Origin: Planctomycetota bacterium
GTDB lineage: Bacteria; Planctomycetota; JAPUJT01
Direction of reading: 5' to 3'
Assembly (NCBI GenBank): GCA_027296055.1
Contig: JAPUJT010000165.1
Span: 1-63,561 of the forward strand
DNA length: 63,561 bases
Shown: one piece after another, positions 26,402 to 34,913 of the stretch
How the letters are laid out: the number at the start of each line of letters is the position of its first letter
How positions within the stretch are numbered: the first letter of the stretch is position 1
The notes under the pieces: model-generated
Told to the model about the DNA's origin: nothing
The model's input: the letters and a program-made list of their open reading frames with translations, nothing else
The model's database searches: none
Translations under genes and position numbers: made by a program

Positions 26402-27541
26402 TCAAGACTGCACCCAGCCCGGTGGAGAGCCGCCTCCCACGAGCCAGTCGTAGGTTTCCCGCATCATCGCGCCAACACGAGCCCATGACATATCCCTCGA
26501 TACCCAATCCCGCCCCTTGGCCCCGCGGTCCCGGAGGTCCTGCTGGGAAAGCGCCAGGGCGCCTCGAAGACATTCCGCGAGCGGGCCCTCCCCCTTGTCG
26601 ACCCACCACCCGCAGCCCCGGCTCTCCAGCTCGGACCAGGGCGCGCCCTTGGAGACGATGGCGGGGAGCCCGTAGGACAGGGCCTCTGCCACCGTCATCC
26701 CGAAATTCTCTCCGCGAGTCGGCTGCACGAGGATCTCGGAGCTCCGATACATGTCGGCCTTTTCGTTCCCCTGGACCAGCCCGGCGAACTCCACGCGCTC
26801 GGCCCCGATCGTGGAGGCGAGCCGCTTCATCGTCTCCGCGTAGCCTGGGGCGTCCGGAGGACCGCAGATAAACAGCTCCCATTCAGGAAACTCCCCCTGC
26901 ACTCGCTGCCACGCGTGGAGCAGGATGTCGACCCCCTTGAGCGGGTGAAGCCGGCCGAGGAAGAGCAGGCGTCGATGGGCGTCCCGAACCGACGGCCGGT
27001 CCTCGGCAACGGGAATATCGACTCCATTGGGGATGACGGCGGCGGGCGCGCCAAGGCCGGCGCGCCGGAGAACATCGACTTCCGCCTGCGAGGTGGCGTG
27101 GAAGCAGTCGGATCTTCGGATCGCGCGACGCTGCAACGCGAGCCACATCGCCCGCTTCCGCCAACGGTGGTGACGCAACGCTTGTGGCCAGAGGGTCCCA
27201 CGGGGCGAGGTGACCAGTCGACATCGCGTTCCCTCAACGGCCCACGCTGGATAGAGATTCGGCATCATCCAGAGGCTGTGAGTATGGAGAATTTCGGCCG
27301 TGCGTGCCTCCGCAGCGAGGGATCGGCGCATCGATGCCGAGAAGGAGAGGCGAGGGAGGACCCCTGCCACGGGGTGAACGACCAGGGCTGCAGGGGAGAG
27401 GTCGATTCCGGGTGGAGGGGCGAGGACGTGGAGCGTGACGTCGGCCCCGGTCCGTGCGACGGCCCGGCAGAGAGAGGGAACGGAATAGGAGACTCCGCTG
27501 GCCTTCTGTGTGACGCTAGGAGCCACCTGGACGACGCGCAT
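26402..27541 (-). CDS. glycosyltransferase family 4
   Basis: GT-B transferase, 379 residues from ATG 27541 (MRVVQVAPSVTQKASGVSYS), preceded by GGGAAGG. It overlaps the upstream polymerase gene by 26 bases. Clear GT4 donor-site blocks: VIPNGVDIP, LLFLGRLHPLKGVDILLHAW, the strand LFICGPPDAPGY, and QPTRGENFGMTVAEALSYGLPAIVS with EX7E (both Glu present). Sugar specificity unknown. Confidence 0.93.
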   Translation of the reverse strand: MRVVQVAPSVTQKASGVSYSVPSLCRAVARTGADVTLHVLAPPPGIDLSPAALVVHPVAGVLPRLSFSASMRRSLAAEARTAEILHTHSLWMMPNLYPAWAVEGTRCRLVTSPRGTLWPQALRHHRWRKRAMWLALQRRAIRRSDCFHATSQAEVDVLRRAGLGAPAAVIPNGVDIPVAEDRPSVRDAHRRLLFLGRLHPLKGVDILLHAWQRVQGEFPEWELFICGPPDAPGYAETMKRLASTIGAERVEFAGLVQGNEKADMYRSSEILVQPTRGENFGMTVAEALSYGLPAIVSKGAPWSELESRGCGWWVDKGEGPLAECLRGALALSQQDLRDRGAKGRDWVSRDMSWARVGAMMRETYDWLVGGGSPPGWVQS

Positions 27542-28910
27542 CTTCTGCCTTCCCAGCCAAGACCGTTGCGGAGACGCTCGCAATGGATGGCTCCCGCGGT
27601 CTTTCCCCATCCAGCAAGCCACAGCAGATTCCGATGTGCCCCAACCAGAGAGCGTGCGAGAGTCCGTTGGCGATGCAAGTGTGCGATTTCAGGAGGAACC
27701 AGGCCAGGAATCCTATCGAGAGGGCGAACGCCGGGATCGCAGCAAGCATCGGCTTCGGGCGGGCGAACAGCCGGAAACCGCAGTTCAGGGTCAGGCCGCC
27801 ATAGCAGATGAGGAAGGCCATCATGCCCAGTATCCCGACCTCATGGTAAAGGAGGAACATGCCGGAGTCTCTCACCGGAGGGATGTCAAGATGCTCGATC
27901 TCCACGAACTCTCTCGTGCGTCCTCCCAATCCCGCGCCAGTGCCGAAGAACCAATCATGGTTGGGGATCGTCGTGAACTCCCACAGGAAGACCATGATCC
28001 TTCGCCCCAGCACTTCCCGATCGAACAGGACCTCGTAGGATCTAGCGTCCTGGGCAAGGGTGGTGTGCATCGAGTCGGATAGATCGGCGTACGCGAAGAA
28101 ATAAAACAGGCAGCCGAGACAGACCAACGCGAGTGCCAGCAAGATCCCCATGAGGGGGGCGGGCATCTCTCTGCGGCGCGTCTCGACCTTCCAGGACCCG
28201 AGCCAGGTGATGAAGACCATGGCGGCGAAGGCGAATATGGCCGTCCGGATGCGGGAGAGGTAAATGCCCCACAGGCTAGCCAGCAAGATAAGGAAGGCCA
28301 TCATTCGACGTCGAGAGAAGTGCGGCAGGGCCAGCGCCGCGAAACTCCAGACGGCGATCACCATGACCACGTGGCTGAGCGTCTGTGGAGAGGCGAAGAG
28401 GGACTCGTTGTAGTCCCCCCCGGTGCCGCTGTGCCTTTCCTTGTAGATCCTTATGGTAAGAAAGTCTGGCAGTGACGCCTTCGCGTGCTCCTGCAGGATA
28501 GCGGCGAGTATCGCCGCCAGCCCGCCGATCATGAATACGAGCGCCGCACGGCGACGGGCCTCTTCGTGGCGGCCCAGGTAGTAGCCGACGGCGAAGAGAA
28601 GAGGGGTCAGGGTATAGGTCCGCAGGGTCGCCCCCAGAAGGAGCAAGGACTGAAACCGTCCGAAGACCCAGAGGCCGGAGACGAACGAGACGAGGACCCA
28701 TGGCACGAAGTACTTCGCGTATTTCCTCGGTACGCAGCGCAGCTGCACAAGGATATGTAACCCGGCCAGGAGAAAGAAGGCGTCCTTCACCCCCGTGACG
28801 ATCACCGGCGCGTCCTGAATCGACTTTCTCACGCACTCGTCGATGAAGGCCAATCCCAGCCCGGTCAAGATGAGGAGCTCGGCGGTCTGGGATCTTCCGT
28901 CCTTGCTCAT
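27516..28910 (-). CDS. O-antigen polymerase/ligase-like membrane protein
   Basis: 464 residues with about 11-12 hydrophobic segments and one larger loop in the C-terminal half (from about residue 275 to 335, with GTGAGLGGRTREFVEIEHL and later RDSGMFLLYHEVGILG). That layout, a glycine-rich GTGAGLGG segment followed by H-N/E residues near the last helices, is typical of Wzy/WaaL proteins. In this locus it would be the Wzy polymerase or a ligase. Sequence alone does not separate the two. It overlaps the previous gene by four bases (ATGA). Confidence 0.8.
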   Translation of the reverse strand: MSKDGRSQTAELLILTGLGLAFIDECVRKSIQDAPVIVTGVKDAFFLLAGLHILVQLRCVPRKYAKYFVPWVLVSFVSGLWVFGRFQSLLLLGATLRTYTLTPLLFAVGYYLGRHEEARRRAALVFMIGGLAAILAAILQEHAKASLPDFLTIRIYKERHSGTGGDYNESLFASPQTLSHVVMVIAVWSFAALALPHFSRRRMMAFLILLASLWGIYLSRIRTAIFAFAAMVFITWLGSWKVETRRREMPAPLMGILLALALVCLGCLFYFFAYADLSDSMHTTLAQDARSYEVLFDREVLGRRIMVFLWEFTTIPNHDWFFGTGAGLGGRTREFVEIEHLDIPPVRDSGMFLLYHEVGILGMMAFLICYGGLTLNCGFRLFARPKPMLAAIPAFALSIGFLAWFLLKSHTCIANGLSHALWLGHIGICCGLLDGERPREPSIASVSATVLAGKAEDARRPGGS

Positions 28911-30055
28911 TTCGGACAGGTCCTCATGCAGTCTTCGTAGACGGCGAGGGTCTTGCTGGCGATGGTGGCCCAGGAGAAGTCGCGTTTCGCCCTTGCACGC
29001 CCCCTGGCCCCGAGCGCTTCGGAGTGATCACGGTCTTGCAGGAGGCGGACGATTCCGCTGGCGAGGTCGTCCGGATGGTTCGGCTCGACGAGGATTCCCG
29101 TGACCCCATCCTGCACGATTTCAGGGATGCCGCCCACGCGACTTCCGATCAGAGGTATTCCGCAGGCCATGGCTTCCAGCCCCGAGATGCTCGTCGCTTC
29201 GATCAGGGATGGCAACACACAGACACTTGCGAGGCGATAAAGGCCGAGGAGCTTGTCGTTCGGGACCGTCCCCAGGAACAGCAGGAACCGCTCCAGCCCG
29301 CGCCGGCGAGCCTCCAGTACCAGCGCTCGCCGCTGTGACCCGTCCCCTGCAAGGACATATCGAGCTTCGGGGCAGGCCTTCACGACCGTAGGGATCGATC
29401 GTAGGAACACATGCATCCCATTCTTGCGCTCGAGGCGGCGAGTAGCCAGGACGATCCTGTGACGCGGAGAGAAGGGAGCGATCCGGCTCCATGCATCGGC
29501 TCCGGCATCCCCCGGAGAGAAGCGCCGCCCATCCACGCCGTTGGGAACGTAGAACACTCTCTTCTCCGGGACACCCAGATAGGGGCTCTTTCTCTCCAGT
29601 TCGCGGCTCGGAGCTATCACCGCGTCGTAGCCGCCGAGCAGGAGGGGATAGAGGTGCTTCTTCCTACCCCGGTCAAACGCGATGAGGAAGCCGGATGAAT
29701 GATTCGTGGCAACTCGCCTCATCCCTCGGGTGAGCCCGATGAGCGCTACCGGATCGCCGATGAGATTGTGGACATGAGCCAGGTCGATGTGCGACGTCCG
29801 CATCGTTTCCCGAAGGCGCCGCCTGGCCCACACGATGAACTTCGCGGTCGAGAACTTGTTGTGGGAGCCAATCGTCTTCACCCGGAAGCCGGGGAAGGGA
29901 GGTCGAAACGGACCCGATCGCCGCTCGTCCTGGCATCCTCCGAGGGCCGTCACCTGGACGCCGAGGGAGTCGAGGGCGATCGCCAGGTGGTAGAAGTGAG
30001 CCGCGACGCCCCCGGGGTTGGGAAGGCAGTCCGATGAAATCAGGGCCACATGCAT
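28907..30055 (-). CDS. glycosyltransferase family 4
   Basis: 382 residues, GT-B fold. The N-terminal loop is ALISSDCLPNPGGVAAHFYHL, and the linker region has APSRELERKSPYLG. The donor half has FYVPNGVDGRRFSPG, RIVLATRRLERKNGMHVFL, YVLAGDGSQRRAL and LPSLIEATSISGLEAMACGIPLIGSRVGGIPEI with both EX7E glutamates (E and E of SGLEAM). Coupled to the polymerase gene by an ATGA overlap and to wecB by a 43-base gap. Confidence 0.93.
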   Translation of the reverse strand: MHVALISSDCLPNPGGVAAHFYHLAIALDSLGVQVTALGGCQDERRSGPFRPPFPGFRVKTIGSHNKFSTAKFIVWARRRLRETMRTSHIDLAHVHNLIGDPVALIGLTRGMRRVATNHSSGFLIAFDRGRKKHLYPLLLGGYDAVIAPSRELERKSPYLGVPEKRVFYVPNGVDGRRFSPGDAGADAWSRIAPFSPRHRIVLATRRLERKNGMHVFLRSIPTVVKACPEARYVLAGDGSQRRALVLEARRRGLERFLLFLGTVPNDKLLGLYRLASVCVLPSLIEATSISGLEAMACGIPLIGSRVGGIPEIVQDGVTGILVEPNHPDDLASGIVRLLQDRDHSEALGARGRARAKRDFSWATIASKTLAVYEDCMRTCPK

Positions 30056-30098
30056 GAGTCGGTCCGTCGTACCCCCCGGGCGTCCCCGGAGCCGAGCC

Positions 30099-31232
30099 CT
30101 ACGGGCGGTTTCGCTCGAAGAGCTTCAGACACGCCTCGAGGATCCGGCCAGTCGCCTTGCCGTCGCCGTAGGGATTGTGCGACGGCGACATCGATTGGAC
30201 CGCTTTGTCGTCGGTGAGCAGGCGGGAGGCCTCCTTCACGATCCGGTCACGATTCACTCCCACCAGCCTGGCCGTACCGGCCTCGACTCCCTCAGGCCGC
30301 TCGGTCTTCTCGCGCAGGACGAGGACCGGCTTCCCGAGGCTCGGGGCTTCCTCCTGGATCCCGCCCGAATCGGTAAGGATGAACCGCGACCGTTTCATCA
30401 GCGCCACGAAGGGCAGATAGGGGAGGGGGTCGATCAGGTGGATGTTGGGCCGACCTGAGTCCTTCTTCAGGATCCTTTCCACCGGCCCCCGGACGTTCGG
30501 ATTGCTATGTACCGGATACACGAACGGTACGTCCGGGAATCTCCCGGCCAGGTCGGCGATCGACAGGCAGATCGATTCGAGGCCGGCCCCGAAGCTCTCC
30601 CGTCGGTGTCCCGTGATCAGGACCGGTCGTGTCTCGCCGAGTCCTTCCATGGGCAGGACCTCCGGGGGCTCGGCATCGATTCTCTCGAGCGCGAGGTGCA
30701 GCGCGTCGACTACGGTGTTCCCCGTGACGTGGATCCGCTCCGATGGAATACCTTCCCTGGAGAGGTTTCGTCTGTTGGACTCTGTCGGCGCGAAATGGAG
30801 CGTCGCGAGCCGATCGACGAACGACCGGTTGGCTTCCTCGGGCCACGGGGCTTCGAGGTCGCCTGTCCGGAGCCCGGCCTCGACGTGGCCGAAGGGGATC
30901 TTGCGATAGAAACAGGCGATCGCTCCGGAGAGAACCGTGGTCGTGTCTCCCTGGAGGAGCACCAGATCCGGATTCTGCTCCTCGAGGTAGGCGTCGATCC
31001 CTTCGACGGCCCGTGATGTGAGATTGGCCAGCGTCTGATCCGGCCGGATCAGGTTCAGGTCCGTGCCCGGTCGGATGCCGAAGACGTCGAGCATCGGGTC
31101 GAGGAGGTCCCGGTGCTGGGCAGTCACGCAGACATGGCTCTTGAAATCAGCGTGTCTCTCGAGCGCCAGGATCACCGGGGCGAGCTTGATCGCCTCCGGT
31201 CGTGTCCCCAGGATCGTCGATACCTTGATCAT
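30099..31232 (-). CDS. wecB: UDP-N-acetylglucosamine 2-epimerase (non-hydrolysing)
   Basis: Converts UDP-GlcNAc to UDP-ManNAc in the cytoplasm. 377 residues, the normal length. Family blocks are all present: STILGTRPEAIKLAPVI, VTAQHRDLLDPML, LLQGDTTTVLSGAIACFY, HVEAGLRTGD, PEEANRSFVDRLATLHFAPT, TGNTVVDAL, ITGHRRESFG, VYPVHSNPNV and LTDSGGIQEEAPSLGKPVLVLR. With the wecC-type dehydrogenase of the same arm it would provide UDP-ManNAcA. Confidence 0.97.
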   Translation of the reverse strand: MIKVSTILGTRPEAIKLAPVILALERHADFKSHVCVTAQHRDLLDPMLDVFGIRPGTDLNLIRPDQTLANLTSRAVEGIDAYLEEQNPDLVLLQGDTTTVLSGAIACFYRKIPFGHVEAGLRTGDLEAPWPEEANRSFVDRLATLHFAPTESNRRNLSREGIPSERIHVTGNTVVDALHLALERIDAEPPEVLPMEGLGETRPVLITGHRRESFGAGLESICLSIADLAGRFPDVPFVYPVHSNPNVRGPVERILKKDSGRPNIHLIDPLPYLPFVALMKRSRFILTDSGGIQEEAPSLGKPVLVLREKTERPEGVEAGTARLVGVNRDRIVKEASRLLTDDKAVQSMSPSHNPYGDGKATGRILEACLKLFERNRP

Positions 31233-31283
31233 GGATCGTTCGAGCCGAAGGCGCGGCGTCTGGTCCGCCCATTCGCGATGAGC

Positions 31284-31658
31284 CTATCGAGATGACGCCG
31301 TCCCGGAGGAGTCCTTGGGCGGGTCGGAGCTCTTGTCCGTCGATAGGTATGCCTCGAGAAACCTCCGGACCTCTTCACTGGGATCGACGAAACGAATACC
31401 CATACCCGGGGGGAACTTGGGATCCGGCATCTTGGGCCGTGTCCAGGCGACGATTCCCTCCGCCTCGAGGGGAGTGGCAGATTTCTGGAGGATCTCCACC
31501 GAGACGCGGGTTCCGCGATCCGGAGGCGATTCAAGCTCGACGAACATGCCGCTGAAGCTCATGTTGCGGCAGACGGCATCCGTGGCGGAGGCCACCCCCG
31601 GAACCCGGACGCGTATCCGGAGGGTCGAACCGAACCTATCATGCTCTCTTGGCGACAT
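31284..31658 (-). CDS. PilZ domain protein, probable c-di-GMP receptor
   Basis: 124 residues, a single PilZ domain with a Ser/Pro-rich tail of about 20. Both c-di-GMP-binding motifs are kept: RXXXR at R4-R8 (REHDR) and NXSXXG at 32-37 (NMSFSG), followed by GMFVELE. The C-terminal strand GMGIRFVDPSEEVRRFLEAYL is typical. It lies 51 bases before wecB on the same strand and behind a good promoter, so it appears to be the first gene of the leftward polysaccharide arm. A role as a second-messenger switch for polysaccharide production is a reasonable inference. Confidence 0.87.
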   Translation of the reverse strand: MSPREHDRFGSTLRIRVRVPGVASATDAVCRNMSFSGMFVELESPPDRGTRVSVEILQKSATPLEAEGIVAWTRPKMPDPKFPPGMGIRFVDPSEEVRRFLEAYLSTDKSSDPPKDSSGTASSR

Positions 31659-31711
31659 GGTCCACCCTGCGTCCGGGGGGAGACCCGGCCGACAAGCCTG
31701 GAACCGAGGGA

Positions 31712-31740
31712 ATCCTAGTCCGCGGCGCCCTCAGTGTCAA
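31712..31740 (-). promoter_or_regulatory. near-consensus sigma-70 promoter before the PilZ gene and polysaccharide arm
   Basis: On the - strand: a perfect -35 TTGACA (31740-31735), a spacer of exactly 17 bases and the -10 TAGGAT (31717-31712). The expected start near 31705 leaves a leader of about 46 bases before the PilZ ATG. No other strong promoter was noticed further down this arm, in which most gaps are short or overlapping. Confidence 0.62.
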
Positions 31741-31797
31741 AGGGACAAGCCATGGAATCGGGGAAATGCTTCCCGGCCGCGAGGCCCGGTCCGGTGG

Positions 31798-32553
31798 CTA
31801 ACGGATCATGGCGCCGCCATCGACGACCAAATTCGTCCCGGTGATCCAGGAGGCCTCGTCTGAGGCGAGGAACAGGACGGCGGAGGCCACGTCTTCAGGA
31901 GATCCGATGCGTCCCATGGGGAAGTCGGCGGCCAGGTCCCCCTTGAGCTCGTCGAAGTTCGGACGATCCACGTAGGAAAGGGGCGTATGGACGAGGCCGG
32001 GAGAGACGGCGTTCACACGGATCTTCGGGGCGTAATCGAGAGCCATGCTCCGGGAGAGCGATACGACGGCGCCCTTGGCGGCGGAGTAGGCGGCCGAGCC
32101 TGGTATCGCCACGAGGGCGAGGGAAGAGGCATTGTTCACGATCGATCCGCCGCCGTTCTTCAGCATGGCGGGGATCGCGGCGCGAGACACGAGATAGACA
32201 CCCTTCAGGTTGGATCGTATCACGCTGTCCCAGACATCCTCCTCTGTTTTGTCGAGAGGCAGGTCCCTGCGGATTTCCCCAGCATTGTTGAAGAGGATAT
32301 CCACCCTCCCGAATCGCGAGACCGTCTCCTCCACGATGCGGGTGGCGTCCTCACCCTTCGTCACGTCTCCGACCACGTAGTAGGCGTCCCCGCCCGCCTC
32401 TCTCTGCATCTCGTCCGCGGTCTCGACCAGGGGGTCTTCCCTCCTGCCCGCGACAACGACGCTGGCTCCCTCCTTGGCGAAGAATAGAGCGGTCGCCCTC
32501 CCTATGCCGCTGCCCCCGCCGGTGATGATCGCTACCTTGCTCTCGATTCTCAT
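31798..32553 (-). CDS. short-chain dehydrogenase/reductase
   Basis: Classical SDR, 251 residues. Cofactor loop TGGGSGIGRA, NNAG motif, catalytic Ser in NNASSLALV, and YSAAK (Tyr-x3-Lys), followed by PGLVHTPL. The C-terminal block DEASWITGTNLVVDGGAMI is typical of the 3-oxoacyl-ACP reductase-like and glucose-dehydrogenase-like groups. It is 24 bases after the first Rieske gene on the same strand. Substrate unknown; it could receive electrons or act separately. Confidence 0.9.
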   Translation of the reverse strand: MRIESKVAIITGGGSGIGRATALFFAKEGASVVVAGRREDPLVETADEMQREAGGDAYYVVGDVTKGEDATRIVEETVSRFGRVDILFNNAGEIRRDLPLDKTEEDVWDSVIRSNLKGVYLVSRAAIPAMLKNGGGSIVNNASSLALVAIPGSAAYSAAKGAVVSLSRSMALDYAPKIRVNAVSPGLVHTPLSYVDRPNFDELKGDLAADFPMGRIGSPEDVASAVLFLASDEASWITGTNLVVDGGAMIR

Positions 32554-32577
32554 GACTGCTCCCCTGCTGGGAATCGA

Positions 32578-32901
32578 TCAGATCCCGACGAGGATCCGAT
32601 CTCCCTCCACCTTGACCGGGTAAGTGCGAACGTCGCGATCTCCGAGGCTGGTGCACTTTCCGGTCTTGAGCTCGAATCGCCAACCGTGGTTGGGGCAGAT
32701 CACGGCCCCCTCCTCCACTCGGCCTCGCCACAGCGCGTCCGCCTCGTGCGGGCAGAAATTCTTTATCGCGAGGTACTCGCCGTCGATAAAGAAGAGTGCT
32801 ATCTCGCGAGCATCCACCTTCACGAGCTTTCCCTTGCCGGATTCGATGTCTCCGACACGGGCCACCGGCACGAAGTTGTGGGAATCACCTGGATCGCTCA
32901 T
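32578..32901 (-). CDS. small Rieske [2Fe-2S] protein
   Basis: 107-residue soluble Rieske protein of the NirD/ferredoxin-component type. Cluster ligands C50-x-H52 (CPHEA) and C69-x2-H72 (CPNHGW). Starts with AVARVGDI-type VPVARVGDIESGKGKLV. It probably works as an electron carrier for an oxygenase or reductase. A second Rieske gene of the same kind is 21 bases upstream, and the cysteine desulfurase gene precedes that, so this is a small Fe-S cluster operon. Confidence 0.9.
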   Translation of the reverse strand: MSDPGDSHNFVPVARVGDIESGKGKLVKVDAREIALFFIDGEYLAIKNFCPHEADALWRGRVEEGAVICPNHGWRFELKTGKCTSLGDRDVRTYPVKVEGDRILVGI

Positions 32902-32922
32902 GGCTCACGGATCGCTGTCTCG

Positions 32923-33228
32923 TCAGACCTCGACGAAGATCGAATCTCCCTCTACCTTGACCGGATAGGCGCGCACCTTCATCTCTGGATTGAGATCGTT
33001 GTGACCCGTGGTCACGTTGTACTGCCAGCGGTGCCACGGGCAGAAGACGACGTTTCCCTCCAGTTCTCCTTCGGCGAGCGGGCCTCCCTGATGAAGGCAG
33101 GTGTTGCTGATCGCGTAGAACTGGCCATCCACATGGAATACCGCGATCGCGTTCCCCTGGATGTCGACTCGCTTGCCCTGCCCCTCCGGCAGATCACTCT
33201 TCTCCAGGGCCTTGACGAATTCTGCCAC
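32923..33228 (-). CDS. small Rieske [2Fe-2S] protein
   Basis: 101 residues, GTG start at 33228. Cluster ligands C44-x-H46 (CLHQGG) and C63-x2-H66 (CPWHRW). The sequence is only moderately similar to its neighbour (both end in AYPVKVEGDSIFVEV-like or TYPVKVEGDRILVGI strands), which fits an old duplication. It is cotranscribed with the next Rieske gene and the cysteine desulfurase. Its redox partner is not evident in the window. Confidence 0.9.
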   Translation of the reverse strand: MAEFVKALEKSDLPEGQGKRVDIQGNAIAVFHVDGQFYAISNTCLHQGGPLAEGELEGNVVFCPWHRWQYNVTTGHNDLNPEMKVRAYPVKVEGDSIFVEV

Positions 33229-33248
33229 TCGCCTCTCCTCCTCGTCCT

Positions 33249-34454
33249 CTATCGCCTGGGGGTCGCGCCTCGCGGATGGCGCTTCGACTCCCCGTAGAGC
33301 GGGGACATCTCGCGCAGACGGTTCACTTCCTTGACGACGCGCTCGATCACGTAATCGACCTCTTCCTCGGTGGTGAATCTCCCCAGCCCGAAGCGAATCG
33401 AGGCGTGGGCCAGGTCGTCCCCGATACCGAGAGCGAGGAGGACATGGGAGGGCTCCAGGGTGGCGGAGGTACAGGCGGAGCCGGAGGAGACGGCGACGTC
33501 TCGCATTCCCATCAGGAGGGACTCTCCCTCCACGTAGGCGAAGGAGAGGTTCAGGTTTCCCGCCAGTCCCTCGGTCGGTTGGCCGTTGAGGGTGACATCG
33601 GCGAGGCGTGAAGTGATCCCCTGGTGGAGTCGGTCCCGGAGTGACCGGATCCTCTTCGACTCCGTTTCCATCCCCTCGAGGGCGATCTCGCAGGCCTTGC
33701 CGAACCCGACGATTGCCGGGACATTGAGGGTCCCCGAGCGGAAGCCCCGTTCATGACCTCCCCCGTGAATGAGCGGAGAGAGTCGCACCCGGGGGCCCCT
33801 GCGCCGGACGTACAGGGCCCCTACCCCCTTGGGTCCGTACATCTTATGGGCGGAGAGGGACATCAGATCAATCTCCATCGCCTGGCAGTCGAGAGGAATC
33901 TTCCCCGCAGCCTGAGCCGCGTCGGTGTGAAAGATCACGCCCCTCTCGTGGGCGAGCTTTCCGATCTCCGCGATCGGCTGGATCGTCCCGATCTCATTGT
34001 TGGCCGCCATGATCGTGATCAAGATCGTCTTGTCGGTGATAGCCTTGCCGAGGCGGGCCAGCTCGACTCTCCCGGTCGGATCCACCGGCAGATACGTCAC
34101 TTCGAGGCCGACCTTCTCGAGGGACCTGGCTGTGTCGAGGACCGCTGGATGCTCCGTCACCAGCGTGACTACGTGGTTGCCATCTGAACGGTACGCCTCG
34201 GCCACGCCTCTGATCGCGAGATTGTCTGATTCGGTTGCCCCGCTGGTGAAGACGATCTCCTTGGGACTGCAGTGAATCAGTCGGGCGATCCTCTCTCTCG
34301 CCTTCTCGACCAGCTCCTCCGCCGCCCAGCCGAACGAGTGGTTTCGGCTGGCGGCGTTCCCGAACGCCTCCTCGAAACAGGGCATCATCTCCGCCAGCAC
34401 GGCCGGATCCACGGGCGTCGTCGCGTGATGATCCATGTAGATGGGGGTCTTCAT
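33249..34454 (-). CDS. cysteine desulfurase (NifS/IscS type)
   Basis: PLP enzyme taking sulfur from cysteine for Fe-S cluster assembly. 401 residues. N-terminal [37 protein letters not shown], the PLP lysine in [12 protein letters not shown] and the active-site cysteine loop [20 protein letters not shown]. The active-site loop is of the group I (NifS/IscS) length. It is divergent from the A-type carrier at 34571, and the two Rieske proteins downstream are likely clients. Confidence 0.96.
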   Translation of the reverse strand: MKTPIYMDHHATTPVDPAVLAEMMPCFEEAFGNAASRNHSFGWAAEELVEKARERIARLIHCSPKEIVFTSGATESDNLAIRGVAEAYRSDGNHVVTLVTEHPAVLDTARSLEKVGLEVTYLPVDPTGRVELARLGKAITDKTILITIMAANNEIGTIQPIAEIGKLAHERGVIFHTDAAQAAGKIPLDCQAMEIDLMSLSAHKMYGPKGVGALYVRRRGPRVRLSPLIHGGGHERGFRSGTLNVPAIVGFGKACEIALEGMETESKRIRSLRDRLHQGITSRLADVTLNGQPTEGLAGNLNLSFAYVEGESLLMGMRDVAVSSGSACTSATLEPSHVLLALGIGDDLAHASIRFGLGRFTTEEEVDYVIERVVKEVNRLREMSPLYGESKRHPRGATPRR

Positions 34455-34463
34455 GATTCCTGT

Positions 34464-34491
34464 AGCCTAGCAAACGAACATCCCAAGTCAA
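34464..34491 (-). promoter_or_regulatory. putative promoter of the cysteine desulfurase operon
   Basis: On the - strand: TTGACT (34491-34486), a 16-base spacer and TAGGCT (34469-34464), just before the gene start at 34454. The -35 is good but the -10 is weak and leaves a very short leader. Confidence 0.33.
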
Positions 34492-34516
34492 TCCGTGGAC
34501 TCACGCGAGTTCCGGC

Positions 34517-34545
34517 TTGATCCGAGGACTCCCAGGCAGTACTAT
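34517..34545 (+). promoter_or_regulatory. putative promoter of the A-type Fe-S carrier gene
   Basis: TTGATC (34517-34522), a 17-base spacer and TACTAT (34540-34545). The start would be near 34552, followed by the strong ribosome site AAGGGAGGAAAGG before ATG 34571. Confidence 0.4.
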
Positions 34546-34570
34546 TATCCTATAAGGGAGGAAAGGTTCT

Positions 34571-34894
34571 ATGATCTCAGTCACGGAAAAAGCTCAGGAG
34601 CGGGTTCGAAGCCTGCTGAAGGAAAAGCCGGAGATGGGCGGCCTTCGCGTCCGCGTGATAGGAGGCGGATGCGGCGGACTCGAGTACAAGCTGGATCTGG
34701 ACAAGGGCCCCCAGGAAGGCGACAAGATCGTCGAGGGGGAAGGCTTCCAGGTCTACGTCGATAACAAATCCTACCTGTTCGTGATCAACTCGGTCCTCGA
34801 CTGGAAGGAGGACTTGATGGGCTCCTCCTTCCGCTTCGAAAACCCGCAGGTCAAGGGTACCTGCGGCTGCGGCTCGTCCTTCTACATCGAATAG
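34571..34894 (+). CDS. A-type iron-sulfur carrier (IscA/ErpA/SufA family)
   Basis: 107 residues. Carries or transfers nascent Fe-S clusters. The three conserved cysteines are C34 (GGCGGLEY), C98 and C100 (TCGCGSSF). The preceding ENPQVKGTCGCGSSF block is diagnostic. Divergent from the cysteine desulfurase gene with a 116-base shared control region. No IscU, IscR or HscAB genes are in view, so the rest of the system must be elsewhere. Confidence 0.95.
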   Translation: MISVTEKAQERVRSLLKEKPEMGGLRVRVIGGGCGGLEYKLDLDKGPQEGDKIVEGEGFQVYVDNKSYLFVINSVLDWKEDLMGSSFRFENPQVKGTCGCGSSFYIE

Positions 34895-34913
34895 AATCAA
34901 CGGGGTGCTCGGG

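Noticed and set aside
29491..29685. Small + strand frames inside glycosyltransferase genes
   Set aside because: All lie inside well-supported genes on the other strand and show no domain or ribosome site.
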